Origin: VXRJ01 sp964636705 | Lineage (GTDB): Bacteria; Acidobacteriota; Vicinamibacteria; Vicinamibacterales; UBA8438 | Direction: 5' to 3' | DNA length: 64,000 nucleotides | Assembly (NCBI GenBank): GCA_964636705.1 | Contig: CAZWUJ010000003.1 | Span: 131,801 to 195,800, forward strand | Part shown: piece after piece, positions 1-8,278 of the stretch | Numbering within the stretch: the stretch's first letter is position 1 | Layout of the letters: every line of letters begins with the position of its first letter | Program-made: the position numbers and the translations under genes | Notes under the pieces: generated by a model | The model's database searches: none | Seen by the model: only the letters and a program-made list of their open reading frames with translations | What the model was told of the DNA's origin: nothing

Positions 1-1
1 T

Positions 2-682
2 CGGGAGGCCCGTCTGGCCCTGGGACTGAGCGGCGTTTTCGTCCTGGCGCAATTCGCGTTGTTCCTCGGCATCGGTCTCCTGCTCTGGAGTTTCTACGAG
101 ACCGCGGCGCCGGCGGGATCCCTGGCGTCCATCACGACGGCGGGTACGGTACAGGCCGATCAGGTCTTTCCCCGGTTCCTGATGACGAACCTGCCGGCCG
201 GTCTACGCGGGCTCGTGCTGGCGGCGATTCTGGCGGCCGCCATGTCGACGCTCTCATCGTCGCTCAACTCTTCCGCGGCATCGACGATCGGCGATTTCTA
301 TTCCAACCACCGCCGCGGCGGTCCGGGCAGCGACGCGCGCATGCTGCGGGCGTCGCGAATCGCGACCCTTGCCTGGGCCGTCGTTCAGGTTCTGGTCGCG
401 CTTCTGGCGATTCGCCTGTCGCAACGCGTGATCGACGATGTCTTGCGCGTGCAGTTCTTCGCCGGCGGGCTGATGCTTGGCCTGTTCGTCCTGAGCACGG
501 TGCTGTCGCGTCCGACGGCCCGGGCCGGAACCGCAGGGCTGGTGGCGGGGCTGGCCACGCTGATTGCCGTCACCCTGTTCACGGAGTTGTCGTGGCAGTG
601 GTACGTCCTGGTGGGCGTTACCGCGACGGTCGGAGGCGGAGCGCTCGCCCAACGCGCGGGGCTGGGCGAAGGAACGGGATGA
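2..682 (+). CDS. Sodium:solute symporter, C-terminal part (5' end outside window)
   Basis: The reading frame is open from the window edge, so only the last 226 residues of an SSS-family (SLC5-like) sodium-coupled symporter are visible. The stretch AAAMSTLSSSLNSSAASTI (about residues 81-99) is the serine-rich segment that forms the sodium site in this family. It is followed by DFY and several hydrophobic helices, ending at a TGA. The stop overlaps the start of the next gene (ATGA), and a second SSS transporter lies one gene downstream, so all three are probably one operon. The substrate cannot be told from this fragment; sugars, amino sugars, organic acids and amino acids are all known for the family. 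Confidence 0.85.
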   Translation, partial: REARLALGLSGVFVLAQFALFLGIGLLLWSFYETAAPAGSLASITTAGTVQADQVFPRFLMTNLPAGLRGLVLAAILAAAMSTLSSSLNSSAASTIGDFYSNHRRGGPGSDARMLRASRIATLAWAVVQVLVALLAIRLSQRVIDDVLRVQFFAGGLMLGLFVLSTVLSRPTARAGTAGLVAGLATLIAVTLFTELSWQWYVLVGVTATVGGGALAQRAGLGEGTG

Positions 683-1740
683 CCGATTTCTCTCGCGTGG
701 AACAACTGTTGCGCGACGCGATCGCCGCCGGCGTCGCCCCGGGCGCCGTCGCCGAGGTGAGTGCCGCCGACGGGCCAATCTGGAGTCACGCTGCCGGACA
801 CCTCACGGCGGAACCGGAAAGCCCGGCGGTCACCTCTGAGACCCTGTTCGACCTGGCATCGCTCACAAAGGTGGTCGCCACGACGACAATCGCCATGCAG
901 CAGGTAGATGCGGGCTTCACGCCGCTCGACCTCCCGGTCGCACACGTCCTTGCAGCGTGGCGCGGGGATGATCGCGAACACGTCACGGTGCGCGATCTGT
1001 TGTCGCACAGCTCCGGCCTTACCGCGCACCTTCCCTTCTATCGCGACCACGCCGGGCGACCGGAACTCGAAGCCGCCATCTGCCGGCTGCCACTCGAGTA
1101 TGCCCCGCGCAGCCGGTCGATCTACAGTGACCTCGGCTTCATGCTGCTCGGCTTCATTCTGTCCGACCGGCATCCAGACCGCGCCAGTCTGGCCGAACAG
1201 TTCGGCCGCCTCGTCTCGGCGCGGGGCTGGGGCGAGATCGGCTTCCACCCGCCGGTGGCCTGGCGTCCTCGCACCGCGCCAACCGAGCTGGATCCGTGGC
1301 GGGGCCGGACACTGGTCGCGGAAGTGCACGACGAGAACGCGTGGGCCCTGGGCGGCGCGGCTGGACACGCCGGCCTCTTCGGCACCGCGTCCGCCGTCGG
1401 CGCGTTCGCCCGCGAGATCCTTCGCGCGTTCAACGGCGTTACCACGATTGCCTCGGCCGCCACGTTCGACACGTTCCGCCGATGCACGGACGTTCCGGGC
1501 AGCTCGCGGGGGCTCGGCTGGGACACCATGCGGCCCTCGTCATCTTGCGGCAGGCGCCTCTCGCCCCGTTCCATCGGCCATACCGGGTTCACTGGAACGT
1601 CACTCTGGATCGATCCGGACGCAGGCCTCTCCATTGTGCTGCTCACCAACCGCGTCCATCCGTCCCGGAAGAATGAAGCGATCCTGCAGTTTCGCCCCGT
1701 TTTCCATTCCGCCGTTCACTCGGCGGTGACCCACGGATGA
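679..1740 (+). CDS. Serine hydrolase, beta-lactamase/penicillin-binding protein fold
   Basis: This 353-residue protein has the three active-site motifs of the class C beta-lactamase/DD-peptidase superfamily: SLTK at 61-64 (nucleophile Ser61, Lys64), YSD at 149-151 and HTG at 301-303. Family members are esterases, D-amino-acid peptidases or PBP4*-like enzymes as well as true beta-lactamases, and there is no specific evidence for antibiotic resistance. No clear signal peptide is seen at the chosen start, which suggests a cytoplasmic enzyme. The ATG was chosen because it overlaps the preceding stop as ATGA; an upstream in-frame extension would run back through the transporter. It also overlaps the next symporter by ATGA. 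Placement between two transporters suggests it processes an imported cell-wall fragment, ester or peptide (inference). Confidence 0.85.
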   Translation: MTDFSRVEQLLRDAIAAGVAPGAVAEVSAADGPIWSHAAGHLTAEPESPAVTSETLFDLASLTKVVATTTIAMQQVDAGFTPLDLPVAHVLAAWRGDDREHVTVRDLLSHSSGLTAHLPFYRDHAGRPELEAAICRLPLEYAPRSRSIYSDLGFMLLGFILSDRHPDRASLAEQFGRLVSARGWGEIGFHPPVAWRPRTAPTELDPWRGRTLVAEVHDENAWALGGAAGHAGLFGTASAVGAFAREILRAFNGVTTIASAATFDTFRRCTDVPGSSRGLGWDTMRPSSSCGRRLSPRSIGHTGFTGTSLWIDPDAGLSIVLLTNRVHPSRKNEAILQFRPVFHSAVHSAVTHG

Positions 1741-3512
1741 TTCTGACCCCGCTCGACTGGACGCTGTTTGTCCTGACGCTGGCGCTCCCGATCACGGCAG
1801 GCATCATCGCCGGCCGGGGCTCCGGGCGAAGCGTCTCGGACTACTTTCTTTCCGGCCGCAACCTCCCCTGGTGGATCGCCGGAACATCCATGGTGGCCAC
1901 GACGTTCGCAGCCGACACCCCGCTGGCCGTGGCCGGCCTCGTGGCCGCAAACGGCATCGCCGGCAACTGGCTCTGGTGGAACGCCGCCCTCGGCGGCATG
2001 CTGACCGTCGTCTGTTTCGCGAGACTGTGGCGACGCGCCGGCATCCTAACCGACGTCGAGTTTGTCGAGATCCGCTACGCCGGTCGAATGGCCGCAGTCC
2101 TGCGCGGTCTGCGCGCGGTCTGGCTTGGCCTCCCGGTCAACTGCCTGGTGATCGGCTGGGTCAACCTGGCGTTGGCGAAAGTGCTGTCGATCGCTCTGGG
2201 CTGGGATCGGTTGACGGCAGTACTCATCGGTCTCGGCGCAACCGGCGCGTACGCGTCGCTTGCCGGGCTGCGCGGGGTCGTCACGGCGGATGCGGTGCAG
2301 TTCGTCCTGGCAATGGCGGGAGCGGTAGCGCTGGCTTACTACGCACTCGGCGCACCGGAGGTCGGCGGAATGGAAGGCCTGCGGGAGGCGTTGCCGGACT
2401 CGACTTTCCGACTCTTGCCGGCTATCGGCGCATCCGGCGCGCCACTCGACGCCGAGACGCTGCTGCTACCCATCGGGGCGTTCTTCGCGTACCTCGGTGT
2501 CCAGTGGTGGGCCAGTTGGTATCCCGGACAGGAGCCGGGCGGCGGTGGATATGTCGCCCAGCGGATGCTATCGGCCCGGGACGAACGACAAGCCGTCCTC
2601 GCAACGCTCTGGTTTACCCTGGCGCACTACTGCCTGCGCCCCTGGCCCTGGATACTGGCGGCGCTAGCCTCGCTCGTCCTCTACCCCGGCCTGGCCGATC
2701 CGGAGGCGGGCTACATCATGCTAATGCGCGATCACCTGCCCGCCGGCTGGCGGGGCCTGCTGGTGGGCGCCTTCTTCGCGGCTTACATGTCTACAGTCTC
2801 AACCCAGCTGAACTGGGGGACGTCGTATCTCGTGCACGACGCGTACCGGCGATTCATTCGGCCGAATTCAAGTGAGAAACACCTCGTTACGGTGTCGCGC
2901 ATGACAACGATCGGGGTGATGCTCGCGAGTGGGGCCGTCACGTTCTGGCTCGAGTCGGTCCGCCAGGCCTGGGAGTTCATGCTGGAAGCGGCGGCCGGCA
3001 TCGGCCTCGTGCTGATCCTGCGGTGGTATTGGTGGCGCGTGACGGCGCTGTCGGAAATCGTGGCGCTCGTCGCGTCGGCCGCCGGATTCGTCCTGCTTCG
3101 GACCCTCACCGACATACCGTTCCCCAACTCGCTCCTCTATCTGGTCCCATGGACCACCGCCTGGTGGATCGTCGTTACTCTCGCGACGCCTCCGGATCCG
3201 CTCCCCCACCTGATTGCCTTCTACCGCCGGGCCCGGCCGGCCGGACCCGGATGGCGCTCGATTGCCGCTGCGGCGGGCGAGGCCGCGCCGGACCCGATCC
3301 TGCCGTTCTTGCGACGTTGGGTAGTGGGCTGCGTGGCGGTCTACGCGGTGCTCGCGGCAACCCACCAATGGCTATTCGGTATGCGTGCGGCCGCCGCCGC
3401 CCTGTTCGCCGCCAGTGTCGTGCTGGCTGTCTGGCTGACCCGCGAGGTGACGGCGGCAGACTCGACCGGGGACGCTGGCCGCTCCGATGGTCGCCCAGCC
3501 ACACCTAACTGA
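1737..3512 (+). CDS. Sodium:solute symporter (SSS family)
   Basis: A 591-residue polytopic membrane protein with many hydrophobic helices. Recognisable SSS features are SGRNLPWWIAGTSMVATTFA near residues 39-60 and AAYMSTVSTQLNWGTSYLV near residue 350, equivalent to the sodium-binding helix. It should import a solute with Na+ across the inner membrane. The length is typical of longer family members. It is translationally coupled (ATGA) to the serine hydrolase before it. The extreme C-terminus is odd: its last ten or so residues (SDGRPATPN at the end) are read from a dispersed intergenic repeat unit, so the original stop was probably further upstream. The substrate is not determinable. Confidence 0.9.
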   Translation: MILTPLDWTLFVLTLALPITAGIIAGRGSGRSVSDYFLSGRNLPWWIAGTSMVATTFAADTPLAVAGLVAANGIAGNWLWWNAALGGMLTVVCFARLWRRAGILTDVEFVEIRYAGRMAAVLRGLRAVWLGLPVNCLVIGWVNLALAKVLSIALGWDRLTAVLIGLGATGAYASLAGLRGVVTADAVQFVLAMAGAVALAYYALGAPEVGGMEGLREALPDSTFRLLPAIGASGAPLDAETLLLPIGAFFAYLGVQWWASWYPGQEPGGGGYVAQRMLSARDERQAVLATLWFTLAHYCLRPWPWILAALASLVLYPGLADPEAGYIMLMRDHLPAGWRGLLVGAFFAAYMSTVSTQLNWGTSYLVHDAYRRFIRPNSSEKHLVTVSRMTTIGVMLASGAVTFWLESVRQAWEFMLEAAAGIGLVLILRWYWWRVTALSEIVALVASAAGFVLLRTLTDIPFPNSLLYLVPWTTAWWIVVTLATPPDPLPHLIAFYRRARPAGPGWRSIAAAAGEAAPDPILPFLRRWVVGCVAVYAVLAATHQWLFGMRAAAAALFAASVVLAVWLTREVTAADSTGDAGRSDGRPATPN

Positions 3513-3630
3513 CAGTCTGCACCGTTCCACAGCGCAGACTGCTAGCCCGACCCTCGTCGCCTGCGGCTCCGATGGCCGCCCAACCAGGCCTATCTAGCAG
3601 CCTGCACCGTTTCACGGCGCAGACTGCTAG
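3481..3630 (+). repeat. Dispersed two-hairpin repeat, one partial and one full unit in tandem
   Basis: Two copies of the window's roughly 89-nt intergenic repeat lie head to tail. The first (3481-3545) lacks its left arm and begins inside the symporter gene. The second (3542-3630) is complete. Each ends in a hairpin of the form CTGC-A-CCGT-TCC-ACGG-C-GCAG with an outer stem; in unit 1 it is CAGTCTGC (3513-3520) against GCAGACTG (3534-3541). The full unit also has a left hairpin, CCNTCG..GCC TGC GGC..CGATGG. Units are bounded by CTAG. Related copies are at 14980, 58521, 60689 and 63899. The element sits between convergent genes and may end transcription on either strand (inference). Confidence 0.85.
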
Positions 3631-3631
3631 C

Positions 3632-4489
3632 CTAGGAGGGCAAAGTGACACTGATCGACATCGGCGCTCCATCACGGACGATGTCGAGCGTGACGGCGGT
3701 GCCCGGGTCCACGGATCGGAGATGCCGCCCGAGCTGGCGGAAACTCTCGAGCGCCGCGCCATCGATCGTCGTGATGACGTCGCCCGCTCGCAACCCCGCC
3801 TCGGCGGCGGGAGTGGACGGTTCGACGTGTGTCACCAGAAGGCCCCGCTCGGTTCCAAAGTAGTCAGCCAGTTGCCCGCCGATCGAGCGGATACGAATCC
3901 CCAATCGGCCCGGCGTCGATTCCAGGCGCAGCAGAGCGTCACCCACGACCTCCGGCAACTCGAGTTGCTCCAGGCGCTCGGAGAGGTCGCCGAGCCGGAC
4001 ATCGAGATTCTCGAGGTTGCCATCTCCATCCGGAGTGACGAACCTCCATGCATTTCGGCCGGCCGCTGGATGTTCTACGGTGGTCAGGGTCACGGTCTCG
4101 GTGTCGGCGTCGCGCAACACCTCGAGCAACACCTCACTCCCGACAGGCGTCTCCCGAACGACGCGGATCAGGTGCCGGCTGCCCCGGATCCGCTCGCCAT
4201 CGAAAGCGACGACGACATCTCCTTCCCGGAGTCCAGCCCGGGCGGCGGGGCTCTCGTCGGCCACGGCCGTTACCCTCGCGCCTGCGCCCGGCTCGTCCGT
4301 GTCTCGGATCGCGACCCCGATCCAACTGGCGTCAGCGGCATTGACAAGGAGTTCGGGCAGGGCGAATCGGAAGTTGCCGCGCGACCCGGTTTCCCTCTCG
4401 GTCTGCGCGGCTCCGACCGTGGACATGGCAGTCGCGACAAGGAATGCCGCGATCGCGCCGACGTACGCTCCGTACTGCTTCCGGGACAT
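3632..4489 (-). CDS. Exported protein with two PDZ domains
   Basis: A 285-residue protein with a clear N-terminal signal peptide ending near AQ (residues 28-29). Two PDZ domains follow: one around residues 50-140 (core ESPAARAGLREGDVVVAFDG) and one around 195-283 (core STPAAEAGLRAGDVITTIDG). There is no protease domain, unlike DegP/HtrA proteins. It lies 84 bp downstream of the pseudopilin genes on the same strand and may be the last gene of that operon. A PDZ protein there recalls GspC of type II secretion systems, but GspC normally has one PDZ domain after an HR domain, so this is only a possible functional analogue. Its TAG stop abuts the repeat element. Confidence 0.85.
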   Translation of the reverse strand: MSRKQYGAYVGAIAAFLVATAMSTVGAAQTERETGSRGNFRFALPELLVNAADASWIGVAIRDTDEPGAGARVTAVADESPAARAGLREGDVVVAFDGERIRGSRHLIRVVRETPVGSEVLLEVLRDADTETVTLTTVEHPAAGRNAWRFVTPDGDGNLENLDVRLGDLSERLEQLELPEVVGDALLRLESTPGRLGIRIRSIGGQLADYFGTERGLLVTHVEPSTPAAEAGLRAGDVITTIDGAALESFRQLGRHLRSVDPGTAVTLDIVRDGAPMSISVTLPS

Positions 4490-4573
4490 GGTGCGTCTCC
4501 TTTCAAGGTTGCCTGTCGTTGAGACGCACGGCCTCGCCCGATGGTCTGGCGTCGGGGAGACGACCGGGAGAAT

Positions 4574-5203
4574 CTACTGTTGGGCGTCAGGCCCGACCAT
4601 CGTCGCCCGGCGAGGGGCGGCTTCCGCGTCGGAGGACATGGCCACGAACCGCCATTCGTCGTAACGTGCCGCGCCGTTGTACCGGGCGATGGACGCAGCC
4701 GTGCTTCGGCTCGCCACCCCGGCTATGCCGCCTTCCACGCCGCCCGGTTCACCAGTTCCTGTCTCCCTTCCGCTCACGGCGGCGCCGGCGCCCCCCGTAC
4801 GCTGGGCGCCCGCGGGCAATGCCCCTTCCCCGGCACCGCCAGCCGTAGCCAGTTCCGACTGTGGAATCAGGCGGAATTCGCCGCCTTCCGTCATCGGATC
4901 GCGATACGCCCGCCGGAGGAACCGCCCCTCAACCAGCGTCTCGACATCAGGGGGAAACGCCCCCGGCAACTGCCGCTGGTAGAGCATGATGGCTCGGGCA
5001 TACTGCTCTCCCCGGAAGATCAGTTCTGCTTCCCTCTCGCGCTGGGCGGCATGTCGCCAGGCGGGGAGCGCCATGGACGCAACCACGGCAAGAATCGCCA
5101 GGCTGGCCAGGAGAGCGGCCATCGCAAAACCGGCCTCCGGGGGGCGGGCGGCGCTGGCATCCCCCCCTTCGGGCCGCGATGCGTCCCGGCTACCACTCCG
5201 CAT
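4574..5203 (-). CDS. Pseudopilin-like protein lacking Glu5
   Basis: A 209-residue protein with a short polar leader, a Gly-Phe prepilin cleavage site (PPEAG|FAMAALL, about residues 22-30) and one hydrophobic helix, followed by a charged alpha-helix and a globular domain. The mature position 5 is Ala, not the Glu found in most pseudopilins; loss of Glu5 is known in the tip pseudopilin GspK. The globular part contains a Gly/Ala-rich low-complexity loop and the motif RYDEW near the end, matching the C-terminal YxxW of the two pseudopilins encoded upstream. The ATG was chosen because it places the cleavage site about 25 residues in and overlaps the upstream stop by 14 bp. Confidence 0.75.
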   Translation of the reverse strand: MRSGSRDASRPEGGDASAARPPEAGFAMAALLASLAILAVVASMALPAWRHAAQREREAELIFRGEQYARAIMLYQRQLPGAFPPDVETLVEGRFLRRAYRDPMTEGGEFRLIPQSELATAGGAGEGALPAGAQRTGGAGAAVSGRETGTGEPGGVEGGIAGVASRSTAASIARYNGAARYDEWRFVAMSSDAEAAPRRATMVGPDAQQ

Positions 5204-5591
5204 AGTTGGTTCCGTCGAGCGCAACCGCCTCCGAGCCGCTCCTGACGTCATAGATCCCGCGCGCAAACGGGTCGGCCGGGTCGGAGGGGGCGAATTCCAC
5301 CTGCCAAGTCTCCGTTGATCCGGTGAACGGATCGACCGGGACGGCGCGCAGGTAGCCGGCACTCACCAGCGATTCCAGCGCCGCCGGGTAGCCACCCCGG
5401 TCTGCGTAGTGTTGATCGATCGCGTCGCGCAGCCGGAAGAGGTCTTCCTTCAGCACCGCCTCCCGCGATCGGGTAACGGCACTCTGGTAGCCGACCAAAG
5501 CGATGGTCGACAGCACCGTAATGAGCGAGATCACTATCGTCAACTCGATCAGAGTCCAGCCGTTCGGCGGGTGCGCGCAACGTCGGCTCAT
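5190..5591 (-). CDS. GspG-like major pseudopilin
   Basis: A 133-residue type II secretion/type IV pilin-like protein. After a basic leader, the cleavage site is NG|WTLIELTIVISLI: Gly at -1, an unusual Trp at +1, and Glu at +5. The hydrophobic helix is followed by an amphipathic helix and the GspG-type segment DRGGYPAALESLV...VDPFTG, then a short C-terminal domain ending DGTNYAEW. Length and architecture fit GspG, the subunit that builds the pseudopilus. The start was chosen to give a normal short leader; longer in-frame extensions overlap the neighbouring gene and have no pilin character. It lies 10 bp downstream of the next pseudopilin in the operon. Confidence 0.85.
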   Translation of the reverse strand: MSRRCAHPPNGWTLIELTIVISLITVLSTIALVGYQSAVTRSREAVLKEDLFRLRDAIDQHYADRGGYPAALESLVSAGYLRAVPVDPFTGSTETWQVEFAPSDPADPFARGIYDVRSGSEAVALDGTNYAEW

Positions 5592-5601
5592 CGTTCCGGT
5601 T

Positions 5602-6090
5602 TCACCAGTCTCGGTAGCGCGTCCCGTCGAGCGCGTTGCCGGGAGCACGCGAGTAGACGTCGTAGACGTTCCGCCCACCCCACCTGGGCGCGTCCGGCTC
5701 GTCCTGGTACGACCGGAGCCCCCAATCCGCTTCACGCGTAATCGGATCGATGGGGATCCGGCGGAGGAACCGGATCACGGCGCCCGCGTTCTCGTCAATC
5801 GGCTCGACTCCGTCTACCAATGTCTGAAGATCGGGCGGATAGCCCTGGTTCTGCGCATCAATATCGGGTCCACCGATCACGCCGAGGTCGACAGCATCCT
5901 TGTAGCTGTCGATCGCCGTGCGCATTTCACGCAGGACGCGACGCAACTCGGTCTCACGCTGCCGCTGCACCGTCACGCGGGCGAGCGGCGCCGCAGCCGA
6001 CGCGAGGATCAGCAGGATCACACTGACGATGAGGAGTTCGACGAACGAGTAGCCACGCTCACTACGGCTGCGTGGGAGTCGCATCGCCAT
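5602..6090 (-). CDS. GspG/PulG-like pseudopilin
   Basis: A 162-residue pseudopilin with leader MAMRLPRSRSERG, cleavage before Tyr, Glu at +5 (YSFVE) and a hydrophobic N-terminal helix. The globular region has the family pattern GYPPDLQTLVDGV and RIPIDPITREADW, resembling the calcium-binding C-terminal region of GspG, and ends DGTRYRDW. It is the first of three pseudopilin genes and overlaps the PilO-like gene by 29 bp, indicating translational coupling. The two consecutive GspG-like subunits are probably paralogues that polymerise together or act in different parts of the filament (inference). Confidence 0.85.
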   Translation of the reverse strand: MAMRLPRSRSERGYSFVELLIVSVILLILASAAAPLARVTVQRQRETELRRVLREMRTAIDSYKDAVDLGVIGGPDIDAQNQGYPPDLQTLVDGVEPIDENAGAVIRFLRRIPIDPITREADWGLRSYQDEPDAPRWGGRNVYDVYSRAPGNALDGTRYRDW

Positions 6091-6679
6091 TCTCCGCTAC
6101 CGCGGCGTCCCAGTAGTAAGTCACGAGACTGAGGGTCAGGATCTGCGTCCCTTCCGCTCTCTCCCCGCCACTCAGCAGGATCTCTTCAATCACCAGAAAG
6201 TCGGGTAGCACCTCCACCGCCGCGATGAACTCACGGAGCTGGCGGTAGGCGCCCTGAACCACCATCAAGACCCGCAGTCGTTCAAGGCCGCTCGCCTCAT
6301 CAGTATCGACTTCCGATGCGCGTCGCTCCATTGTCAGGCCATGCGCATCGACGAGAGATGCCAGCCCGCCGAAAGCTACGGTCCGGGCGTCCGTCAGGCC
6401 GTCCGGCAGCAGGTCGCGCCGGAACGCGTAAAGGTCGGTATCGACGCGGGTCAGTCCGTCGGCCGCCGCGCTACTGCTCTCCAACCGCTGTTCGGCCGTC
6501 TCAAGCGCCGCCGCCGCGGCCGCCGCGCGGTGTCCAGCGTTCGCCAGCTTGACCGTCCAGGGATAGACCGCGAGCGCCCATAGGCCGGCGTCAACCGCCA
6601 GCACGATTGCCACCGCCGTCACGGCCACGCGCTTCTCCGCGAGGACGCGCCCCGCGAAAGCGAGGGGCAAACCGGTCAT
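6062..6679 (-). CDS. pilO: PilO/GspM-like inner-membrane assembly protein
   Basis: A 205-residue bitopic membrane protein: a short cytoplasmic N-terminus, one transmembrane helix (about residues 18-38), an Ala/Glu-rich coiled coil (about 45-75) and a ferredoxin-like periplasmic domain with the PilO-type pattern YRQLREFIAAVEVLPDFLVIEEI. In type IV pilus and type II secretion machines PilN and PilO pair in the membrane and link the cytoplasmic PilM ring to the periplasm. Its start overlaps the PilN stop (ATGA, 4 bp). The PilM-N-O order supports the call more strongly than sequence conservation, which is low in this family. Confidence 0.75.
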   Translation of the reverse strand: MTGLPLAFAGRVLAEKRVAVTAVAIVLAVDAGLWALAVYPWTVKLANAGHRAAAAAAALETAEQRLESSSAAADGLTRVDTDLYAFRRDLLPDGLTDARTVAFGGLASLVDAHGLTMERRASEVDTDEASGLERLRVLMVVQGAYRQLREFIAAVEVLPDFLVIEEILLSGGERAEGTQILTLSLVTYYWDAAVAENGDATPTQP

Positions 6680-7287
6680 GACCGCCCCTCCGCGTCCCCG
6701 CTGGTCCGGATCGCGTCGTCCGTGGCAGTCGTGGCAGGGTCTGGTACAACGCGGCCGCGCACCTGAGCCCGGTACGTTCCCTCTTCGCCAAGTTCCGCCT
6801 GACGGGCCAGTACACCGACGAACGCGCCAGTCGCTTCGAGCTGTTCGATGAATCGATCGATCTCGTCCAGATTCCGCCCCACAACGTCCAGGTCGAGAGC
6901 CAGCGCGCCATCGGTCGCGTCCGGGCGGACCGCCGTCAACATCACCCCGGGCGGCAAGGTTTCGTCAATAAGGTCGAAGAAACCGGTCCAGGAGAAGCTG
7001 CGCTGCGCAATCAGCCGGTCCACTGCCGCCGCGGCGGAGGCGACGTCGTCGACCCGCTCGCCCCCGAGGCCTTGTTCGAGAACCGTGCTTCTGCTGAGGA
7101 GCGCGGTCGCATCGCGTTCCGCCACCTCCGCCTCGCGGCTCAGCAGGTCGGTCGCGCGGGAAAGCTCCACCAAACGCACCGCTCCCAATGACAAGCTCGC
7201 GACGGCGGCAAGTCCGACCGCAGCCAGCCCCAGGTGGACTGCCCGCTCGTTGTAGAAGGGACGTGTCGCCAGGTTCGTCGTCAGCAT
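6676..7287 (-). CDS. pilN: PilN-like pilus/secretion assembly protein
   Basis: A 203-residue bitopic protein. The N-terminus MLTTNLATRPFYNERAVHL contains the short NLATRPFYN-like segment that PilN uses to dock on PilM. A transmembrane helix (about 18-40), a coiled coil and a small periplasmic domain follow (SWTGFFDLIDETLPPGVMLT and later FIEQLEATGAFVGV, both PilN/GspL-like). It is encoded 13 bp after PilM and overlaps PilO by 4 bp. Its role is to connect the actin-like PilM to PilO in the inner-membrane platform. Confidence 0.8.
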   Translation of the reverse strand: MLTTNLATRPFYNERAVHLGLAAVGLAAVASLSLGAVRLVELSRATDLLSREAEVAERDATALLSRSTVLEQGLGGERVDDVASAAAAVDRLIAQRSFSWTGFFDLIDETLPPGVMLTAVRPDATDGALALDLDVVGRNLDEIDRFIEQLEATGAFVGVLARQAELGEEGTYRAQVRGRVVPDPATTATDDAIRTSGDAEGRS

Positions 7288-7300
7288 GGAAGCCGTCCGG

Positions 7301-8278
7301 TCAAGCCGCCGGCGCCTCCGCGGATCGGCGGCGGTCGCGCAACAGCATCCCTATCGGCGCTGCCAGCATTTCCAGGCGCGCCGCTGAACCGGCGCCCGGA
7401 TCCACCAGAAGTGGCGCCAACCGATCGGCAAGGCGTCCGACAGGGAGATCCGGCAACCGATCCGCGATGACGGCTTCGACGCGGCCATCTCCCTCGACGA
7501 GGGCGCACGCAAGCCCGCGGCCGCCGAGACGGTCCTCGTAGTACATCGCCGTCTGATGTACCAGATCGTCGATGCGTCCGCCGTCCGCCGGCAGGTGGCG
7601 GAAGAACAGCAGCCTGTCGCCGCGAACAATCGCTACCGAGCCCGCTCCTGCCACGGTGGCAACCAGCATCCAATCGTCCCCGTCGTCACCCGCTCCATGC
7701 GCCAGCGCGGCGTTGACAAGGTTGTTGCAGGCAATGTCGACTATCCCCGCACGGGCCGACGCGGCATCACTCGCGGCTTCGTACTCCGCCACAACGTCGC
7801 GCCGGGCCACTATCACGACGAACGACTTTCCTCCGTCGTCGCTCTCGACGCCGGGTGTCCACGCAAGTTGCGCCTCGTCCAGCCGGAACGGAGCCGAACT
7901 CCCGACCTGCCACCGGATCAGTTCGTCGAGATCGGCCGCACGAACCGGCGCCTCATCAAAGTGGACAATCGACACTTTCGCTGCGCCATCCGGCATCACG
8001 AGGGCGATGCGCGACGGACGGCGCGGCAGCCGACCCAGCGCCTCATCGACCGCCCGGGTGACGGCCGACGTATCGTGAATGTTCCGGCCGGTTACCGACG
8101 GCGTTACCGCACCGTCCGGCAGCCCAACTCGGGCATGGCCCATGAGCTCCGGCGCCCCCCGCGCGCGCTTGACTTGCACTGCGGCAACATGGTCGGCAGC
8201 AACCGACACCGCGGAGGAAGGCCCCGGCGACACCACGAGCGCCCGCAACACCCGGCCGAACGCTCCCAGCTCAGGCAA
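7301..8278 (-). CDS. pilM: PilM-like actin-fold assembly protein
   Basis: A 325-residue soluble protein with features of the PilM/GspL cytoplasmic actin-like family: an N-terminal VAADHVAAVQVKR strand pair, LVMPDGAAKVSIVHFDEAP, and the region LIRWQVGSSAPFRLDEAQL, which matches the 'W..e...PF..dE..l' pattern of PilM. The later segment contains MLVATVAGAGSVAIVRGDRL, a phosphate-loop-like turn. It overlaps the upstream ATPase gene by 8 bp. PilM forms a ring that connects the motor ATPase to PilN/PilO. It is divergent in sequence, so the assignment depends partly on gene order. Confidence 0.8.
   Translation of the reverse strand: MPELGAFGRVLRALVVSPGPSSAVSVAADHVAAVQVKRARGAPELMGHARVGLPDGAVTPSVTGRNIHDTSAVTRAVDEALGRLPRRPSRIALVMPDGAAKVSIVHFDEAPVRAADLDELIRWQVGSSAPFRLDEAQLAWTPGVESDDGGKSFVVIVARRDVVAEYEAASDAASARAGIVDIACNNLVNAALAHGAGDDGDDWMLVATVAGAGSVAIVRGDRLLFFRHLPADGGRIDDLVHQTAMYYEDRLGGRGLACALVEGDGRVEAVIADRLPDLPVGRLADRLAPLLVDPGAGSAARLEMLAAPIGMLLRDRRRSAEAPAA

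Noticed and set aside
679..1740. Antibiotic resistance beta-lactamase
   Set aside because: The motifs only place it in a broad serine-hydrolase superfamily. It has no apparent export signal and sits in a transporter operon.
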